Positions 38,810 through 48,026 are shown, counted from the first letter of the stretch. The stretch is 64,000 nt of DNA from an uncultured Bacteroidales bacterium (GCA_949297125.1 CASFRS010000013.1:126822-190821), one strand, 5' to 3'. Notes: generated from the letters alone by a model not told the origin. A program made the numbers and translations.

Positions 38810-39877
38810 ATGAGATTGAGCGAAAAAAGAGGGAGCATGCTTCACGGGGTCCTCCTTATTACATTGTTTTCGTGCGCTGCATTTTATATCGGCGACACGG
38901 CCGTCATGAAAAAACTGTCGTTAAGTCCCCTTATAATAGGGGTGTTCCTCGGTATGTTATATGCGAACAGCCTTCGGAACAGGCTTCCTGAGACATGGGT
39001 GCCGGGAATAAAGTTCTGTACCAAACAGATTCTGCGCGCCGGTATAGTGCTCTACGGATTCAGGCTTACACTTACCGAAGTTGCAGAAGTGGGCGCTCCC
39101 GCGGTCATGGTGGATGCAATTATAGTTACCGGTACGATTCTGCTCGGCATATGGCTGGGCAGAGTTCTAAGAATGGACAGGGACACGGCCATAATGACCT
39201 CTACCGGAAGCGCGATATGCGGCGCGGCAGCTGTTCTCGGGGCTGAACCTGTTGTCAAATGCGAAGGGCACAAGACCGCCATTGCCGTATCGACCGTAGT
39301 AATTTTCGGGACGGTGTCGATGTTCCTTTACCCGGTTATGTACCGCCTTGGCCTGCTGGACGGGCTGAGCAATACCGGCATTGCCATATATACCGGCAGC
39401 ACCCTGCATGAAGTTGCCCATGTGGCCGGGGCAGGGAACGCCATGAACCCTACCGACACCCTCGGCATAGCAGGGAAAGCCACCATAACCAAAATGATAC
39501 GGGTCATGATGCTTGCCCCGGTACTGGTTATAATGAGTTTTGCTTTGGCCAAAGGCCCGGAAAAGGGGAAAAAGAATAAAAAGGGTAAAATCACCATTCC
39601 GTGGTTTGCTTTCGGCTTCATAGGGATTATATGCCTCAACTCCCTGCTACAATATCTGCTTGGCGCAGACAGCGTAAAGGAGATTCCCCTTAACGGGACG
39701 ATAGAGTATATCGATACTTTCATGCTCACCATGGCAATGACGGCTCTCGGTGCGGACACAAGCATAGAAAAATTCCGGCAGGTCGGGGCAAAGCCTTTTG
39801 TTTTGGCCGGTTTGTTGTACATTTGGCTTGTCGTAGGCGGCTATCTGATTACCGATTATTTTACCGCCGCCATGTAA
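38810..39877 (+). CDS. YeiH/UPF0324 family putative exporter
   Basis: A 355-residue integral membrane protein with about ten helices, of the YeiH (UPF0324, putative sulfate exporter) family. Typical segments are SPLIIGVFLGMLYANSL, STGSAICGAAAVLGAEPV, TGSTLHEVAHVAGAGNAM and TLAMTALGADTSIEKFR (family form; here TMAMTALGADTSIEKF). The substrate is not firmly established for the family. The adjacent LysR gene, 18 bp downstream, matches the yeiH/yeiE pairing of E. coli, but here the two are in tandem rather than divergent. Confidence 0.88.
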   Translation: MRLSEKRGSMLHGVLLITLFSCAAFYIGDTAVMKKLSLSPLIIGVFLGMLYANSLRNRLPETWVPGIKFCTKQILRAGIVLYGFRLTLTEVAEVGAPAVMVDAIIVTGTILLGIWLGRVLRMDRDTAIMTSTGSAICGAAAVLGAEPVVKCEGHKTAIAVSTVVIFGTVSMFLYPVMYRLGLLDGLSNTGIAIYTGSTLHEVAHVAGAGNAMNPTDTLGIAGKATITKMIRVMMLAPVLVIMSFALAKGPEKGKKNKKGKITIPWFAFGFIGIICLNSLLQYLLGADSVKEIPLNGTIEYIDTFMLTMAMTALGADTSIEKFRQVGAKPFVLAGLLYIWLVVGGYLITDYFTAAM

Positions 39878-39895
39878 AACAATTTGACAAACCAC

Positions 39896-40825
39896 ATGAC
39901 CGAACTGTATGATTTCCGCCTTAGGGTTTTCCAAAGCGTTGCATGGAACTTGAGCTTTACCAAAGCGGCTGACGAACTGAACATATCGCAGCCCGCCGTT
40001 ACCCGCCATATCAAGGAACTGGAAGCGGCATACGCAACCAAGCTTTTCAACCGCACGGGGAACAAGATAACCCTTACGTCGGCCGGCAAAACCCTGCTGG
40101 GCGAATGCGGGGCTCTTCTTGAAGGGTACGAAAGGCTGAACTACAAGATGAATCTGCTCAACGGCAGACGCACCGGGCACATCAGGATAGGGGCAAGCCT
40201 GACAATAGCCCAATATATACTGCCGGAGCTCCTTGCCTTGTTCTGCAAGGAGTATCCCGACATTTCAACCGAACTTGCAATGCACAACACGGTTGAGATT
40301 GAGGAAATGATGCTTGCCCAGAAAATAGACATAGCCCTCGTTGAAGGGGTAACGAGAAGGCCAGAGTTGAAATACTCCCCGTTCCTGAAAGACGAGATTG
40401 TTGCCATAGCGCGCCCGGGACTGGCTACAGGGGAGGGAATCTTCCCTGTATGCAAGATAAAGGAGTACGACCTTATCCTGAGGGAGCGCACGTCGGGGAC
40501 CACGCAATTCGTCCTCGACGCCCTGAAAAGGGCTGGCATAGGGTATGCCGACCTGAAAATAAAGATGCACATGGGATCGACCGAAGGGATAAAGTCGTTT
40601 GTGGAACACTCCGACACAATAGGGCTGCTGTCGGTTTACTCCGTAGGGAAAGAACTGCTTGACGGGAGACTGAAGATTGTCGAATTCGGCACATTCTCTA
40701 TCGACAGGGATTTCTGCATAGCCCGCGGCCAGGGGGACACATCGGAACTCAACAGGCTGTTTCACGATTTCATAATCAGAAAGTCGGTTGAAAAATACGG
40801 GGCCAACGCCTGCTCCGGGAAATAG
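39896..40825 (+). CDS. LysR family transcriptional regulator
   Basis: A 309-residue LysR-type regulator with an N-terminal helix-turn-helix (FTKAADELNISQPAVTRHIKELE, about residues 20-43) and a C-terminal type 2 periplasmic-binding-like sensor domain (from about residue 90). The ATG at 39896 is preferred to an in-frame TTG at 39884. Cotranscribed with yeiH and probably regulates it, given the LysR-type palindrome upstream. The effector is unknown; YeiE-like or CysB-like sensing is a guess. Confidence 0.9.
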   Translation: MTELYDFRLRVFQSVAWNLSFTKAADELNISQPAVTRHIKELEAAYATKLFNRTGNKITLTSAGKTLLGECGALLEGYERLNYKMNLLNGRRTGHIRIGASLTIAQYILPELLALFCKEYPDISTELAMHNTVEIEEMMLAQKIDIALVEGVTRRPELKYSPFLKDEIVAIARPGLATGEGIFPVCKIKEYDLILRERTSGTTQFVLDALKRAGIGYADLKIKMHMGSTEGIKSFVEHSDTIGLLSVYSVGKELLDGRLKIVEFGTFSIDRDFCIARGQGDTSELNRLFHDFIIRKSVEKYGANACSGK

Positions 40826-40864
40826 CCGTACTCCGGGACCGGGGTGGTTTTCAGGCAACTCCGT

Positions 40865-41566
40865 TTACAGGGGCAGCGGAAATGCGCGCAAACGCCTGCG
40901 CAGTTCGGCTTCACGTCCGCCGCAGTACCTGTTGCAAAGTTCGTGGAATGCAGCCCCGTGATTCATGACGGCAAGGTGCGCCAGTTCGTGGCATATGACA
41001 TAGTCTATCAGTTCTTCGGGATAAAAAAGCAGGTAGCTGGAGAGTTTTATGTTGCGGCGAGAATCGCATTTCCCCAATATCCTCCGGCCGGACGACACCG
41101 AAAACGACCTGTACTCCGCACCCAACCGGCATGCCGCCATATCGAGCCGACTTTTCAGATAGGCTGGCGCACTCCTCCCCACAAAACGCATTATCCCCTT
41201 TTTAATCCGTTCCGACAACTGCGGATCGGCCATATCGGCATCGGCCGGGACAAATACGTCCAGACAGGCGGCTTTCAGCCTGTAAAGGAGTTTTTCTCCG
41301 CCATAAGAGTTCACATTTATTGTAAAACAGCGGGTTTCTATTATGCTGCCGACAGTGATCCGACTCTCGTGCCGGTGTTGAAAAAGCCGGCGCAAAGCGG
41401 TCCTTTTCGCCTCTATTACCGAAAGCAGTTCCTTACGGGAGACTCCTGGCGGGAGGGTTGCTTGAAGCCGGCCGTCCTTTATCCTGAAGATGCAGCGTAC
41501 AGCACGCGAATCGTACCGCACTCCTATTTCCCCGAATTCACCGTCTGCGATTGGTTCTCCAAGCAT
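40865..41566 (-). CDS. YgjP-type zinc metallopeptidase-like protein
   Basis: A 233-residue protein of the YgjP/DUF45 family. The zinc site is CHELAHLAVMNHGAAFHEL: His193, Glu194, His197 and a further His203. The N-terminal half is beta-rich with a SRAVRCIFRIKDGRLQ opening typical of the family. Family members are soluble; some have been suggested to act on nucleotides, so the true substrate is open. The start codon lies 1 bp after the nadK stop, suggesting cotranscription. Confidence 0.88.
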   Translation of the reverse strand: MLGEPIADGEFGEIGVRYDSRAVRCIFRIKDGRLQATLPPGVSRKELLSVIEAKRTALRRLFQHRHESRITVGSIIETRCFTINVNSYGGEKLLYRLKAACLDVFVPADADMADPQLSERIKKGIMRFVGRSAPAYLKSRLDMAACRLGAEYRSFSVSSGRRILGKCDSRRNIKLSSYLLFYPEELIDYVICHELAHLAVMNHGAAFHELCNRYCGGREAELRRRLRAFPLPL

Positions 41567-41567
41567 T

Positions 41568-42437
41568 TCAGTTTCTCTTGTCAGCGCCCCACATCAGTTT
41601 GTTGCGGAGCGTATCGAGGAAATTGTGGGTATGCCGTTTGAGCAATATGGTAGAGAACGGGGCTTTGCGGAGTTTTATCTCAACCTTGCACGGCATTACG
41701 ATGGAACGTCCGTCCAGACTCAACAGGAAATTACCGGTCCGGCTGCTCACGGAAAGCCTTATCTCTTCACTGTCGGAAACGACAAGCGGCCTTACGTTAA
41801 GCGAATGCGGGGCTACCGGCGATATGACGAAATTGGATGTCCGCGGCATTAATACCGGACCGCCCACGCTTAACGAATATCCCGTAGAACCGGTGGGGGT
41901 GGATATTATCAGTCCGTCGGCCTGATAAGAGTTCAGGAATTCATCCCCGAGGCGGGTATTTATGGTTATCATGGACGAACTCTCCTGCTTCAGTACGGCG
42001 ACCTCGTTCAACGCATAGGGCCAGTACCCTTCGGGCAACGGCGCACCGACAACTTCAAGCATGGAACGCGCCTCCTTCCGGTAATCGCCCGAGAAGAGTT
42101 CGGCGGCAAGGTCCGGAAGTTCGTCTTCCGATATATCGGCCAGGAAGCCCAGACGTCCCGCATTTATGCCTACTACAGGAATATCGCGCCCGTTTATCCG
42201 TTCGGCCGTTTTCAGGAATGTGCCGTCGCCCCCTATGCTTACTGCAATATCGGCATCGAAATCATTGCCGTCTATACGCCGGGCCCCGACGGGCAACACA
42301 TGCTGGGAACGCAAAAAATCCATAAATTCCCCGTCTATGTATATTTCCGCCCCGTGCTGACGTATCACCTCGAAGAACCTCCTGGCGGATACGCTCTTGC
42401 TGCTCTGATATATATTGCCGAATACTGCTATCTTCAT
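41568..42437 (-). CDS. nadK: NAD kinase
   Basis: A 289-residue NAD kinase phosphorylating NAD to NADP. GGDGT (69-73) and NAGRLGFLADIS, plus the C-terminal LSLDGRSIVM strand, mark the family. Divergent from pdxJ, an arrangement common in Bacteroidales. Confidence 0.97.
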   Translation of the reverse strand: MKIAVFGNIYQSSKSVSARRFFEVIRQHGAEIYIDGEFMDFLRSQHVLPVGARRIDGNDFDADIAVSIGGDGTFLKTAERINGRDIPVVGINAGRLGFLADISEDELPDLAAELFSGDYRKEARSMLEVVGAPLPEGYWPYALNEVAVLKQESSSMITINTRLGDEFLNSYQADGLIISTPTGSTGYSLSVGGPVLMPRTSNFVISPVAPHSLNVRPLVVSDSEEIRLSVSSRTGNFLLSLDGRSIVMPCKVEIKLRKAPFSTILLKRHTHNFLDTLRNKLMWGADKRN

Positions 42438-42697
42438 TATATTTGAATTTTTACTGCAAATATCAACGGTTTAATCTGTGAAATCCCGCAAAAGATATTA
42501 TTTTTGCACCGTGTTTTGCGGGGGTTTTTCCAACCCCGCGTTACGAATATTTTGATACGGATTACATTCTCGACACTAAATCTTTCATGTTTAACACGTT
42601 CATCTTGTAACGGGGACAAAGATACTTATTTTCCCAATATATCCGTTGAACATTAATCCTCAATAGAAAACGACAGTCTAAATCATCATATCGGAGT

Positions 42698-43417
42698 ATG
42701 ACAAAATTAAGCGTAAACATAAACAAGGTTGCCACTATCCGTAATGCCCGCGGCGGAAACCGCCCGGACATATTAAAAGTGGCGCTGGATTGCGAATCGT
42801 TCGGGGCTGACGGCATAACCGTCCACCCGAGACCGGATGAACGCCACATACGGTACGCCGACCTCGACGTGCTGCGGCCGCAGCTGAAGACGGAATTCAA
42901 TGTGGAAGGGAATCCGTCGCCCAGATTCGTGGAGAAAGTATTGCAGATACGCCCTACCCAGGTTACTCTGGTCCCGGACGCCCCGGACGCCATAACGTCC
43001 AATGCCGGCTGGAACACGAGGGACAACGCGGAATTCCTTACCGAAGTGGTAAACAGTTTCAAGGAAGCTGGAATAAGGACCTCGATATTCGTGGATGCCG
43101 TTCCCGAAATGGTGGAATGGGCAGCAAAATGCGGAACAGACAGGGTTGAACTCTATACCGAGCCGTACGCTTCGGGTTACGAGAAAGACAGGGAAAAGGC
43201 CATTGCCCCGTTTGTAGTCGCAGCCCAGAAAGCCCGTTCGCTGGGACTGGGGCTTAATGCCGGGCATGACCTCAGCCTTGAGAACCTGAAATATTTCATA
43301 GAGACCATCCCCTGGGTAAACGAAGTTTCGATTGGCCATGCCCTTATCTGCGACGCCCTTTACCTGGGACTCAGGAGCACGATAGAAAAATATAAAGAGT
43401 GTCTGAAACATAAATAA
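42698..43417 (+). CDS. pdxJ: Pyridoxine 5'-phosphate synthase
   Basis: A 239-residue TIM-barrel PdxJ joining 1-deoxy-xylulose 5-phosphate with 3-amino-2-oxopropyl phosphate to make pyridoxine 5'-phosphate. Motifs are [43 protein letters not shown] (here [11 protein letters not shown]), [14 protein letters not shown] and EVSIGHALI. First gene of the pdxJ-exbB-exbD-tonB run; the 260-bp leader region is long and has a -7 box TATTTTTG at about 42499. Confidence 0.97.
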   Translation: MTKLSVNINKVATIRNARGGNRPDILKVALDCESFGADGITVHPRPDERHIRYADLDVLRPQLKTEFNVEGNPSPRFVEKVLQIRPTQVTLVPDAPDAITSNAGWNTRDNAEFLTEVVNSFKEAGIRTSIFVDAVPEMVEWAAKCGTDRVELYTEPYASGYEKDREKAIAPFVVAAQKARSLGLGLNAGHDLSLENLKYFIETIPWVNEVSIGHALICDALYLGLRSTIEKYKECLKHK

Positions 43418-43431
43418 AAACCGTATTGACC

Positions 43432-44142
43432 ATGTATCCGTTATCGACTATTCTTGCCGATGCCTCGATGATAGCCCCTGCAAGTGCGGCAACCGCAAGT
43501 GCTGCGACCCAAACCGCCAATGAAATGGACCTGTTGAGCCTTTCCATGAAAGGGGGTATTATAATGATACCGCTGCTGTTGTTATCGGTAATAGCCGTTT
43601 ATGTATTCATAGAGAGGTATTTTGCTATCCGCAAGGCTGCCCGGCAGGACGACACCTTCATGCTCAGGATAAAAGACTATATCCATGAAGGGGATATAGA
43701 CTCCGCAAAATCGCTCTGCAAAAAGAGCAACACCCCGTATGCACGCCTTATAGAGAAGGGCATATCCCGCCTCGGACGCCCGATGAACGATGTTCTCGTT
43801 GCAATAGAGAACACGGGCAACCTCGAAGTCGCCAAACTTGAACGCGGGTTTCCGTGGTTGGCTACGACGGCAGCCGGAGCTCCCATGTTGGGATTCCTCG
43901 GTACGGTAACAGGCATGGTAAGGGCTTTCTACAACATGTCCGAAGCAGGGACAAGCGCCAACATAACGGTTTTGTCGGCAGGCATATACGAAGCGTTGGT
44001 TACTACCGTTGCAGGCCTTGTAGTAGGCATCATAGCCCTGTTTGCCTACAACTACCTCGTTGCAAGAGTGGACGGCGTTGTCAACAGCCTCGAGGCCAAG
44101 ACCATGGAGTTTATGGATTTGTTGAACGAACCCGCAGGATAA
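43432..44142 (+). CDS. exbB: MotA/TolQ/ExbB proton channel
   Basis: A 236-residue ExbB/TolQ-type protein with three membrane segments (about 38-60, 140-160 and 180-200) and the family motif APMLGFLGTVTGMVRAF. With ExbD it forms the proton channel that energises TonB or Tol. The ATG at 43432 is preferred to an in-frame TTG at 43426. The first 30 residues are Ala/Thr-rich. It lies 14 bp after pdxJ and 6 bp before exbD. Confidence 0.93.
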   Translation: MYPLSTILADASMIAPASAATASAATQTANEMDLLSLSMKGGIIMIPLLLLSVIAVYVFIERYFAIRKAARQDDTFMLRIKDYIHEGDIDSAKSLCKKSNTPYARLIEKGISRLGRPMNDVLVAIENTGNLEVAKLERGFPWLATTAAGAPMLGFLGTVTGMVRAFYNMSEAGTSANITVLSAGIYEALVTTVAGLVVGIIALFAYNYLVARVDGVVNSLEAKTMEFMDLLNEPAG

Positions 44143-44148
44143 CCAACG

Positions 44149-44565
44149 ATGTCGCTTAAAAGGAAAACTCAAATAAACGCTTCGTTCAGCATGGCGTCGA
44201 TGACGGATGTCATATTCCTGCTGCTGATTTTCTTCATGGTTACATCAACGGTAGTTTTTCCGAACGCCATAAAGGTATTGCTGCCCCAAAGCAGCAATCA
44301 GGTTGCAGAAACCCCTACGGCGCGGATAACAATCGACGCGTCGCTCAACTACTATATCTCGTCTGCCGACGGAAAAGCCACCCCTGTAAGCCTGGACCAG
44401 TTGAATGCGGCAATAAGGGCATTGGCCGGCAACAACGGGAATGAGCCCTTTGTCGCACTGTACGCCGACGAATCCATTCCGTACGGAGAAGTAGTAAAGG
44501 TACTGAACATTGGCGTAGAGAACAATATCAGAATGGTGCTTGCCACAAGACCGGCAAATAACTGA
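44149..44565 (+). CDS. exbD: Biopolymer transport protein ExbD
   Basis: A 138-residue ExbD/TolR protein with a single N-terminal membrane helix containing the functional Asp (SMTDVIFLLLIFFMVTSTVV) and a periplasmic domain ending in IRMVLATRP. It pairs with the ExbB gene just upstream. Confidence 0.95.
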   Translation: MSLKRKTQINASFSMASMTDVIFLLLIFFMVTSTVVFPNAIKVLLPQSSNQVAETPTARITIDASLNYYISSADGKATPVSLDQLNAAIRALAGNNGNEPFVALYADESIPYGEVVKVLNIGVENNIRMVLATRPANN

Positions 44566-44582
44566 ACCAAACCCACCGACCG

Positions 44583-45332
44583 ATGCCCTCGACCAAAGAA
44601 ATACGCAGCAAAGTATACGGCATAACAGGGACCGTTATGCTGCATGCAGCTGTCATAGCCATGCTTTGGTTCGTAAGGATAGGTGCGGTTGAAACTCCGG
44701 AAAACGAGGAAGGCGGCGGCATATATGTAATATCGGGAGCAGGGAGTGCCGAGTGGAACTATACCGAAAGTATGCCGGCGGAAGCTCTGGAAGGAGGTAC
44801 GGAAGAAAACATAACGCAAGACCTGGACGAAAGCATCAGCCTGGACGATTCAGACAAGGAACAACAACAGGAAGAGGCACGCAGGGCGGCAGAAAGGAAA
44901 CGGGCCGAAGAGCTTCGCGAGATTGACAACCTGATATCGGGTGCCCTCGGCAAAACAAACGGACAGGACGGCAACCGTGGGAAGGAGGAAGGCGGTGTCG
45001 GGAACTCCGATAACGGAGCGGCATCGGGAAATCCCGGAAGAGGAAACTACGATTTGGGCGGAAGAGGCCTGAGACAGGGAGAGAGTCTCCCTGTCCCCCG
45101 ATACGACAACAGCAACGATGAAGGGGTAATTGTGGTTGCCATAACAGTCGACTCCTACGGCAAGGTTATAAAAGCCCAGGCTTCACCCATAGGGAGCAGC
45201 GGGGCGGCATATTCAAACAGCACGCTGAGAAGACGAGCAGTAGAGAGTGCAAAAAAGGCTCTGTTTGAAAAATCGGACAGCAAAAGCAACCAGCAGGGGA
45301 CAATTACCTACCGGTTTGTACAAAGGAATTAG
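44583..45332 (+). CDS. tonB: TonB family energy transducer
   Basis: A 249-residue TonB-like protein: one N-terminal membrane helix (about 13-32, containing the family His-Ala-Ala), a long acidic then Gly/Asn-rich periplasmic linker, and a C-terminal domain (EGVIVVAITVDSYGKVIKAQ ... GTITYRFVQRN). Completes an ExbB-ExbD-TonB unit for TonB-dependent outer-membrane receptors. Confidence 0.9.
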   Translation: MPSTKEIRSKVYGITGTVMLHAAVIAMLWFVRIGAVETPENEEGGGIYVISGAGSAEWNYTESMPAEALEGGTEENITQDLDESISLDDSDKEQQQEEARRAAERKRAEELREIDNLISGALGKTNGQDGNRGKEEGGVGNSDNGAASGNPGRGNYDLGGRGLRQGESLPVPRYDNSNDEGVIVVAITVDSYGKVIKAQASPIGSSGAAYSNSTLRRRAVESAKKALFEKSDSKSNQQGTITYRFVQRN

Positions 45333-45877
45333 GAGGAATATATGCCGCAAGATACATTGCCTTGTTGCCGAACCCGGCAACAAGGCAATGACAGAGACAC
45401 AGGAAAAGAGACGGCCGCACAGCAATTCATCAGCAACAGCCATAATGCCGGTATAAGCCGGAAGGCTGCACAGCAAGTAAACGACCGGGGCCAAAACTTA
45501 AAACAGTACGGCAGACACCCCATTATTCAGTCTCTTTTCGTATATTTGCACAGATGCAACATATATACCGTTTGCCGATATAAGCAGCGTCGCCAAACTA
45601 CCACACAAAAGGTTAAACAGGTATTGTTCTGCACCGTTTTTTATCCGACTATGCAAACAGACAAACGGCCCGGTTCTTACTGTTGGGCCGCACATGTTGC
45701 CGGGCAGGTCGGCCTATGGTGCATATGACGACGCAGGACGGCGGTTCTGCGCTTTTTTTGTCGGCAAGCTCTATCCGGAGCGTGTTTCCGTACAGAACAG
45801 CAACAGGTATCCATGCCGCAAGCAGATTCTGTTCCGGGCGGAAACGGCATTTGCGGAAACAGGAAAGGGGAACCGAC
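45333..45877. other. Region without confident gene, 545 bp
   Basis: After the tonB stop there is a perfect 16-bp hairpin (45355-45390), then a sequence with a good -7 box TATATTTG (45541-45548) about 330 bp before the small ORF at 45878. No ORF here has family sequence or a plausible start. A long 5' leader or an unrecognised small RNA is possible. Confidence 0.5.
45355..45390 (+). terminator. Hairpin after tonB
   Basis: Perfect 16-bp inverted repeat (45355-45370 and 45375-45390) with a 4-nt loop, 23 bp past the tonB stop. No T-run follows on the plus strand, so termination may be weak or need a factor. Confidence 0.6.
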
Positions 45878-46210
45878 ATGAAAAGGGAAAAACACAAGAA
45901 ACTGTATCATCAGGAACGTGAAAAACTGATGTCCGATATTGCAATAATGAGCCTCACGGAGTTTCTGGAGTCGTACGGATGTTCTGAAAAAGAGTATTGG
46001 TCGGTTTTCCGGCGTTTTGACATAAAAGAACTTATAGCCTGCCTGAAAGAGAGTATAAAACAGGCGGTATCGTATCGGGGGAGCGTTTCGGACGAGCTTT
46101 ACGACTTTACCGTTTCGCGTTTCAGGAAAAGGATAATTTCACTGCTTATGCTCGATATGGGCTATGACGAAGATGCCTGTATCTATTTAGACGACTCCGC
46201 CATATGCTGA
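45878..46210 (+). CDS. Small protein of unknown function
   Basis: A 110-residue, strongly charged protein (MKREKHKKLYHQEREKLMSD...). It looks mostly helical, with no signal peptide or membrane segment. The ATG at 45878 follows a purine-rich AGGAAAGGGG at good distance; the longer open frame lacks support. It lies between tonB and the pheA leader and is not recognisably phage-like. Function unknown. Confidence 0.55.
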   Translation: MKREKHKKLYHQEREKLMSDIAIMSLTEFLESYGCSEKEYWSVFRRFDIKELIACLKESIKQAVSYRGSVSDELYDFTVSRFRKRIISLLMLDMGYDEDACIYLDDSAIC

Positions 46211-46260
46211 CAGCGGAAACCGCTCTCGCCTGTACCCGTAAAAAAAGGAGGGATTTAATT

Positions 46261-46291
46261 TTGTATTTATTCCGCTTTTTACATACTTTTG
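46261..46291 (+). promoter_or_regulatory. Promoter of pheA leader
   Basis: TTG (46261-46263), 20-bp spacer, TACTTTTG (46284-46291): a full consensus Bacteroidota promoter about 29 bp before the leader-peptide ATG. Confidence 0.8.
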
Positions 46292-46319
46292 CTGCGGAAA
46301 TAATTTTATCCGAAGAAAT

Positions 46320-46403
46320 ATGAGACGTAATTCGTTCAGATTCTTTTTCTTTTTTGCATTCTTCTTTTGCAACGGGAGGAACGGGGTTTCGTATTTGTAT
46401 TGA
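46320..46403 (+). CDS. pheL: Phe-rich leader peptide of pheA attenuator
   Basis: A 27-codon reading frame beginning MRRNSF and ending SYLY, with nine Phe codons including FFFFF and FFF runs (codons 6, 8-12 and 14-16). Its stop (46401-46403) lies 23 nt before a terminator hairpin that precedes pheA. This is the classical layout of a phenylalanine attenuator: ribosome stalling at Phe codons when charged tRNA-Phe is low. The peptide itself has no expected activity. Confidence 0.85.
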   Translation: MRRNSFRFFFFFAFFFCNGRNGVSYLY

Positions 46404-46468
46404 AAAATCATGTAATGTTTAATAACGAATCCCGTTCCGGAAATTCCGAAACGGGATTCTTCTTTTTC
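46377..46468 (+). promoter_or_regulatory. Transcription attenuator of pheA
   Basis: The terminator stem is formed by CGAATCCCGTTCC (46426-46438) and the GGGATTC side (46446-46459), followed by TTCTTTTTC. The first arm can instead pair with GGAACGGGGTTTCG (46378-46391), which lies in the last third of the leader frame. A ribosome that reaches the leader stop would cover that segment and allow termination; one stalled at the Phe runs would leave it free to form the antiterminator. Confidence 0.8.
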
Positions 46469-46484
46469 AACTACAAGCATCAAG

Positions 46485-47330
46485 ATGAAAAGAGTTACTA
46501 TTCAAGGCGTAACGGGCTGCTTCCACGAAGCTGCCGCCAGGAATTATTTTAAGGGTGAAGAGATAGAGACTATTCCTTGCATGAGTTTTGCCGACCTCTT
46601 CAGCACCATGGCTAAAGAGAGCGACCTGTACGGCATTATGGCCATAGAAAACACAATAGCAGGTTCGCTGTTGCAGAACCACGAACTTCTGCGCTCAAGC
46701 GATTTGCAGATAATCGGGGAATACAAACTCAGGATTTCGCACGTCCTTGCCGTATTGCCGGGCCAGACAATGGACGATATAACGGAAGTCAACTCGCACC
46801 CCATAGCCCTTATGCAGTGCGGCGATTTCCTGAAACAGCATCCGTCGCTGAAAGTCGTCGAGAAGGACGATACGGCAGGTTCGGCAAAAGAGATTGCCGA
46901 AAAATCACTTACGGGACACGCGGCCATTTGCGGCGAACTTGCGGCGAAACTTTACGGTCTGGATATTCTGTACAAGGGAATAGAGACCAACAAAAGGAAC
47001 TCCACGCGTTTCCTTGTGCTCTGCGACGGCAACAGGATAGAAGGCGGCAGCCATATGAAAGACGTGAATAAAGCATCCCTTGTGTTGAGCCTTCCGCATA
47101 CTCACGGAAGCCTGTCGAAGATTCTCACCATATTCTCGTTCTACGATATCAATCTTACAAAAATCCAGTCCATGCCGATTATAGGGTGCGAATGGGAGTA
47201 CCGCTTCTACATCGATGTTACGTTCGACGATTACATCAGGTACAAACAGTCGCTTACGGCAATAATGCCGCTTACCAAATCGTTCAAGATACTCGGAGAA
47301 TACAAGGAGTATATCCCGGAAGAAAAATAG
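46485..47330 (+). CDS. pheA: Prephenate dehydratase
   Basis: A 281-residue monofunctional prephenate dehydratase converting prephenate to phenylpyruvate. The catalytic NSTRFLVL (TxxRF motif) is present, followed by a C-terminal ACT domain (HTHGSLSKILTIFSFYDINLTKIQS) for feedback by phenylalanine. No chorismate mutase domain. Controlled by the Phe attenuator directly upstream and ends in a strong terminator. Confidence 0.96.
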   Translation: MKRVTIQGVTGCFHEAAARNYFKGEEIETIPCMSFADLFSTMAKESDLYGIMAIENTIAGSLLQNHELLRSSDLQIIGEYKLRISHVLAVLPGQTMDDITEVNSHPIALMQCGDFLKQHPSLKVVEKDDTAGSAKEIAEKSLTGHAAICGELAAKLYGLDILYKGIETNKRNSTRFLVLCDGNRIEGGSHMKDVNKASLVLSLPHTHGSLSKILTIFSFYDINLTKIQSMPIIGCEWEYRFYIDVTFDDYIRYKQSLTAIMPLTKSFKILGEYKEYIPEEK

Positions 47331-47408
47331 CCGGCTGCACGAAAGTTGTACCGGATACCGCAAGGGCAATGCATCTGCGACATCGGATACTCCATAATAA
47401 TATACACG

Positions 47409-47454
47409 AGGCAAGCGCATTCCGGTTTTTCCAATGCGCTTGCCTGATTTTTGT
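47409..47454 (+). terminator. Terminator of pheA
   Basis: A 13-bp stem AGGCAAGCGCATT/AATGCGCTTGCCT (47409-47421 and 47433-47445) followed by GATTTTTGT. It separates pheA from the convergent phage block. Confidence 0.85.
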
Positions 47455-47582
47455 TTCGGGTTGTACGGGCATCCCCCTTTATCGCCGGACGCGGAGAGAA
47501 AATACAGCCAAATATTCCGCTCCCTGCATAACCGTACCTGCCGTAGGGGACGGATGAACCTGTTTGCGGCGGCAGCAAGAGT

Positions 47583-48026
47583 TCACCGTCTTTTAAGAAC
47601 CCTTGCCGTAAAATAGATCCCCACCAGGAACATGGCCATTGCAACCGCCCCGGCAAGGAAATACCGCCAGCGGGAGAAATTCTGCTGCTCCACGACTTCG
47701 GTATATTGTCCCTTCATGTCGGCCGATGCAGTTGATACTGTCGCTTCGGTTTCCGTTTCCGCTGAAAGACGCACGGCTACATCTTTTCCCTCGGTAACGC
47801 TGCGGCGGGCGGGTATCCAGTTCCCGGCCGTGTCGGGATAATATTCGGTTACGACCCGCTCGATAATCAGCGTGTCGCGGCCGTACTTGCCCGTTTGGAC
47901 TGAGCGTTCGACATATACCGTGTCCTTTACCGCAACGGAAACATTCTGTTCCGTCCGTTTCTTTACGGCGCACGAAGAGGCGGTTGCCGTAATCAGTATA
48001 AGCTGGAGTATGACAAATGGTTTCAT
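47583..48026 (-). CDS. Lipoprotein with C-terminal membrane helix, candidate unimolecular spanin
   Basis: A 147-residue protein: an N-terminal lipoprotein signal with Cys19 in TATASSC, a central beta-rich/extended periplasmic region (about 20-118), and a C-terminal membrane helix (YFLAGAVAMAMFLVGIYF, about 122-140) with a basic tail. This topology, outer-membrane lipid at one end and inner-membrane helix at the other, is that of u-spanins such as T1 gp11 (131 residues), which fuse the membranes in the last step of host lysis. It is the final gene of the phage block, straight after the endolysin candidate. Sequence similarity to a known spanin cannot be claimed. Confidence 0.55.
   Translation of the reverse strand: MKPFVILQLILITATASSCAVKKRTEQNVSVAVKDTVYVERSVQTGKYGRDTLIIERVVTEYYPDTAGNWIPARRSVTEGKDVAVRLSAETETEATVSTASADMKGQYTEVVEQQNFSRWRYFLAGAVAMAMFLVGIYFTARVLKRR

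Noticed and set aside
42520-42541. Hairpin GCGGGG/CCCCGC with a T-rich loop upstream of pdxJ
   Set aside because: Short stem with the T run inside the loop and no gene ending before it, so it was not called as a terminator.
42437-42619. 60-residue ORF upstream of nadK with a leftward TATCTTTG box near 42617
   Set aside because: No family sequence and no RBS; the box lacks a -33 TTG. It may be part of a long nadK leader, but I could not support a gene.
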